64,000 nt of DNA from Rattus norvegicus. Lineage: Eukaryota; Chordata; Mammalia; Rodentia; Muridae. Location of the stretch: the NCBI RefSeq assembly GCF_036323735.1, contig NC_086029.1:9595816-9659815 (forward strand). The letters run 5' to 3'. Both the position numbers and the translations under genes were made by a program. Shown piece after piece: positions 63,601-64,000 of this stretch; within the stretch, counting starts at the first letter, position 1; each line of letters begins with the position of its first letter. Under the pieces are notes generated by a model. That model had not been told where the DNA came from and made no database searches. It saw only the letters and a list, made by a program, of their open reading frames with translations.

Positions 63601-63973
63601 TTGGGAATTCAGTTAGTTCCTAGTAGCCTGCTCTTGTAATATGTGTACTTTTAAAGATTTATAAAAATTTGGTGAGCCGAATCTGAGTAACATGGTGAAT
63701 TCGGTTAGTTCCCAATAGGCCGCAGTAGTAATAAGTGGACTGTTCGGGATATAGATAAATTTTCACGAATGGAATCAAAATTTCTAGGCGAATTCAGTGA
63801 GTTCCCAATGGGACATGCTTGTATGAGTTTGCTTTTCAATATCGAGCAACATTTTAAGGAACGGAATCCCAGTATCATGGTGAATTGAGTAGGTTCCCAA
63901 TAGGATTCGCATGTAATAAGCTTGTTATTCAAGATAGAGCAACGTTTTAACGAACTGAAACACTGTTTCTTTG
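60647..63973 (+). repeat. Terminal mosaic segment, 9 monomers
   Basis: Nine monomers reuse marks of preceding ones in new order: atagataaatttt (60647 and 63604), agtataatgg (61017 and 61756), gtaagccgattctg (about 61387 and 62126), ttttcagtatcg (about 61615 and 62724), gggatgtagaaaat (about 63380). I see no complete multi-monomer unit repeated here. Confidence 0.75.
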
Positions 63974-64000
63974 TGAATTCAGTTAGTTCCTAGTAGCCTG
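63974..64000 (+). repeat. Partial monomer at right edge (start of quarter 1)
   Basis: The first 27 bases of quarter 1, ending in cctagtagcctg. The array runs on past the window. Confidence 0.9.

Larger units (their letters stand above)
1..64000. repeat. Satellite DNA array, 370 bp monomer, about 173 head-to-tail copies
   Basis: The whole window is a tandem array of one 369-370 bp monomer in a single orientation, found by following the recurring block ggttagttccc from base 130 to 63705. Spacing is nearly always 369 or 370 bp. Small departures come from 1-3 base indels inside monomers. Every monomer carries one HindIII site (aagctt, lost in a few such as near 25494) and normally three EcoRI sites (gaattc). 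No stretch of unique sequence above a few bases was found, so there is no gene-free gap of another kind to describe. Such arrays are typical of centromeric or pericentromeric heterochromatin in plants and animals. The family itself is not one I recognise. Confidence 0.98.

Noticed and set aside
1..64000. CRISPR array or plasmid iterons
   Set aside because: Repeats are directly adjacent, 370 bp long and lack unique spacers. No cas, replication or other prokaryotic gene is present.
1..64000. Repeated exons of a large repetitive protein
   Set aside because: The 369-370 bp period does not keep a reading frame, stops occur in all six frames over a monomer or two, and no consistent splice signals were seen.
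1..64000. Known satellites: primate alpha (171 bp), Drosophila 1.688 (359 bp), Tribolium (~360 bp)
   Set aside because: Length is similar in some cases, but I recognise no sequence resemblance and the four-part EcoRI structure is different. A database search of a consensus monomer would settle it.
1..64000. Ribosomal intergenic spacer or histone-type tandem gene cluster
   Set aside because: No rRNA, tRNA, 5S or histone sequence occurs between repeats; the repeat fills the whole window.

Overview
The window is one uninterrupted block of eukaryotic satellite DNA. From base 31 to 63973 I count 173 head-to-tail copies of a 369-370 bp monomer, all in the same orientation. Partial copies sit at both edges (1-30 and 63974-64000). 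I see no gene, RNA gene, transposon, inversion or unique spacer anywhere. G+C is about one third in the stretches I counted. An array this long and this pure fits centromeric or other constitutive heterochromatin of a eukaryote. I do not recognise the satellite family and cannot name the organism from sequence alone.

Each monomer is itself built from four diverged quarters of 92, 93, 92 and 93 bp. Each quarter opens with a version of tGAATTCagttagTTCCcaa and carries an A/T-rich core about 60-70 bases in. Hand alignment gives roughly 60-70% identity between quarters. The present 370 bp unit therefore arose from a ~92 bp ancestor; 370 is also 2 x 185, close to a dinucleosome length. Monomer classes (A, F, G, H1, H2, P, R, S, N and others; my labels) are told apart by a few fixed base differences.

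Left part (1-36.27 kb): a higher-order repeat (HOR) dominates. The full unit is a 12-mer of 4437 bp in the order A F G H1 H2 P R S N H2 R S. It is seen complete at 13346-17782 and again at 17783-22219, where I found no difference in what I compared. Rearranged versions flank it: a 9-mer (400-3727), a 16-mer with a duplicated tetramer (3728-9647), a 10-mer lacking F and G (9648-13345) and a 4-mer (22220-23698). A transitional segment (23699-27395) carries hybrid monomers. After it come a 7-mer duplicated at 2588 bp (27396-32571, two differences seen) and a 5-mer duplicated at 1849 bp (32572-36269). The latter keeps a hybrid monomer (34051-34420) whose switch point records the exchange.

Right part (36.27-64 kb): the canonical class order disappears. 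A 739 bp dimer is present three times (36640-38853). An older segmental duplication links 36270-41070 with 43285-46609; the copies differ by exactly two dimers. A second dimer is duplicated at 41071-42545. From 46.6 kb to the end the array is a mosaic with local duplications of 5 and 6 monomers (offsets 1846 and about 2215 bp). The window reads as a record of repeated unequal exchange at several scales, from old (quarters) to very recent (near-identical HOR copies). Its function, if any, would be structural or chromatin-based rather than coding.
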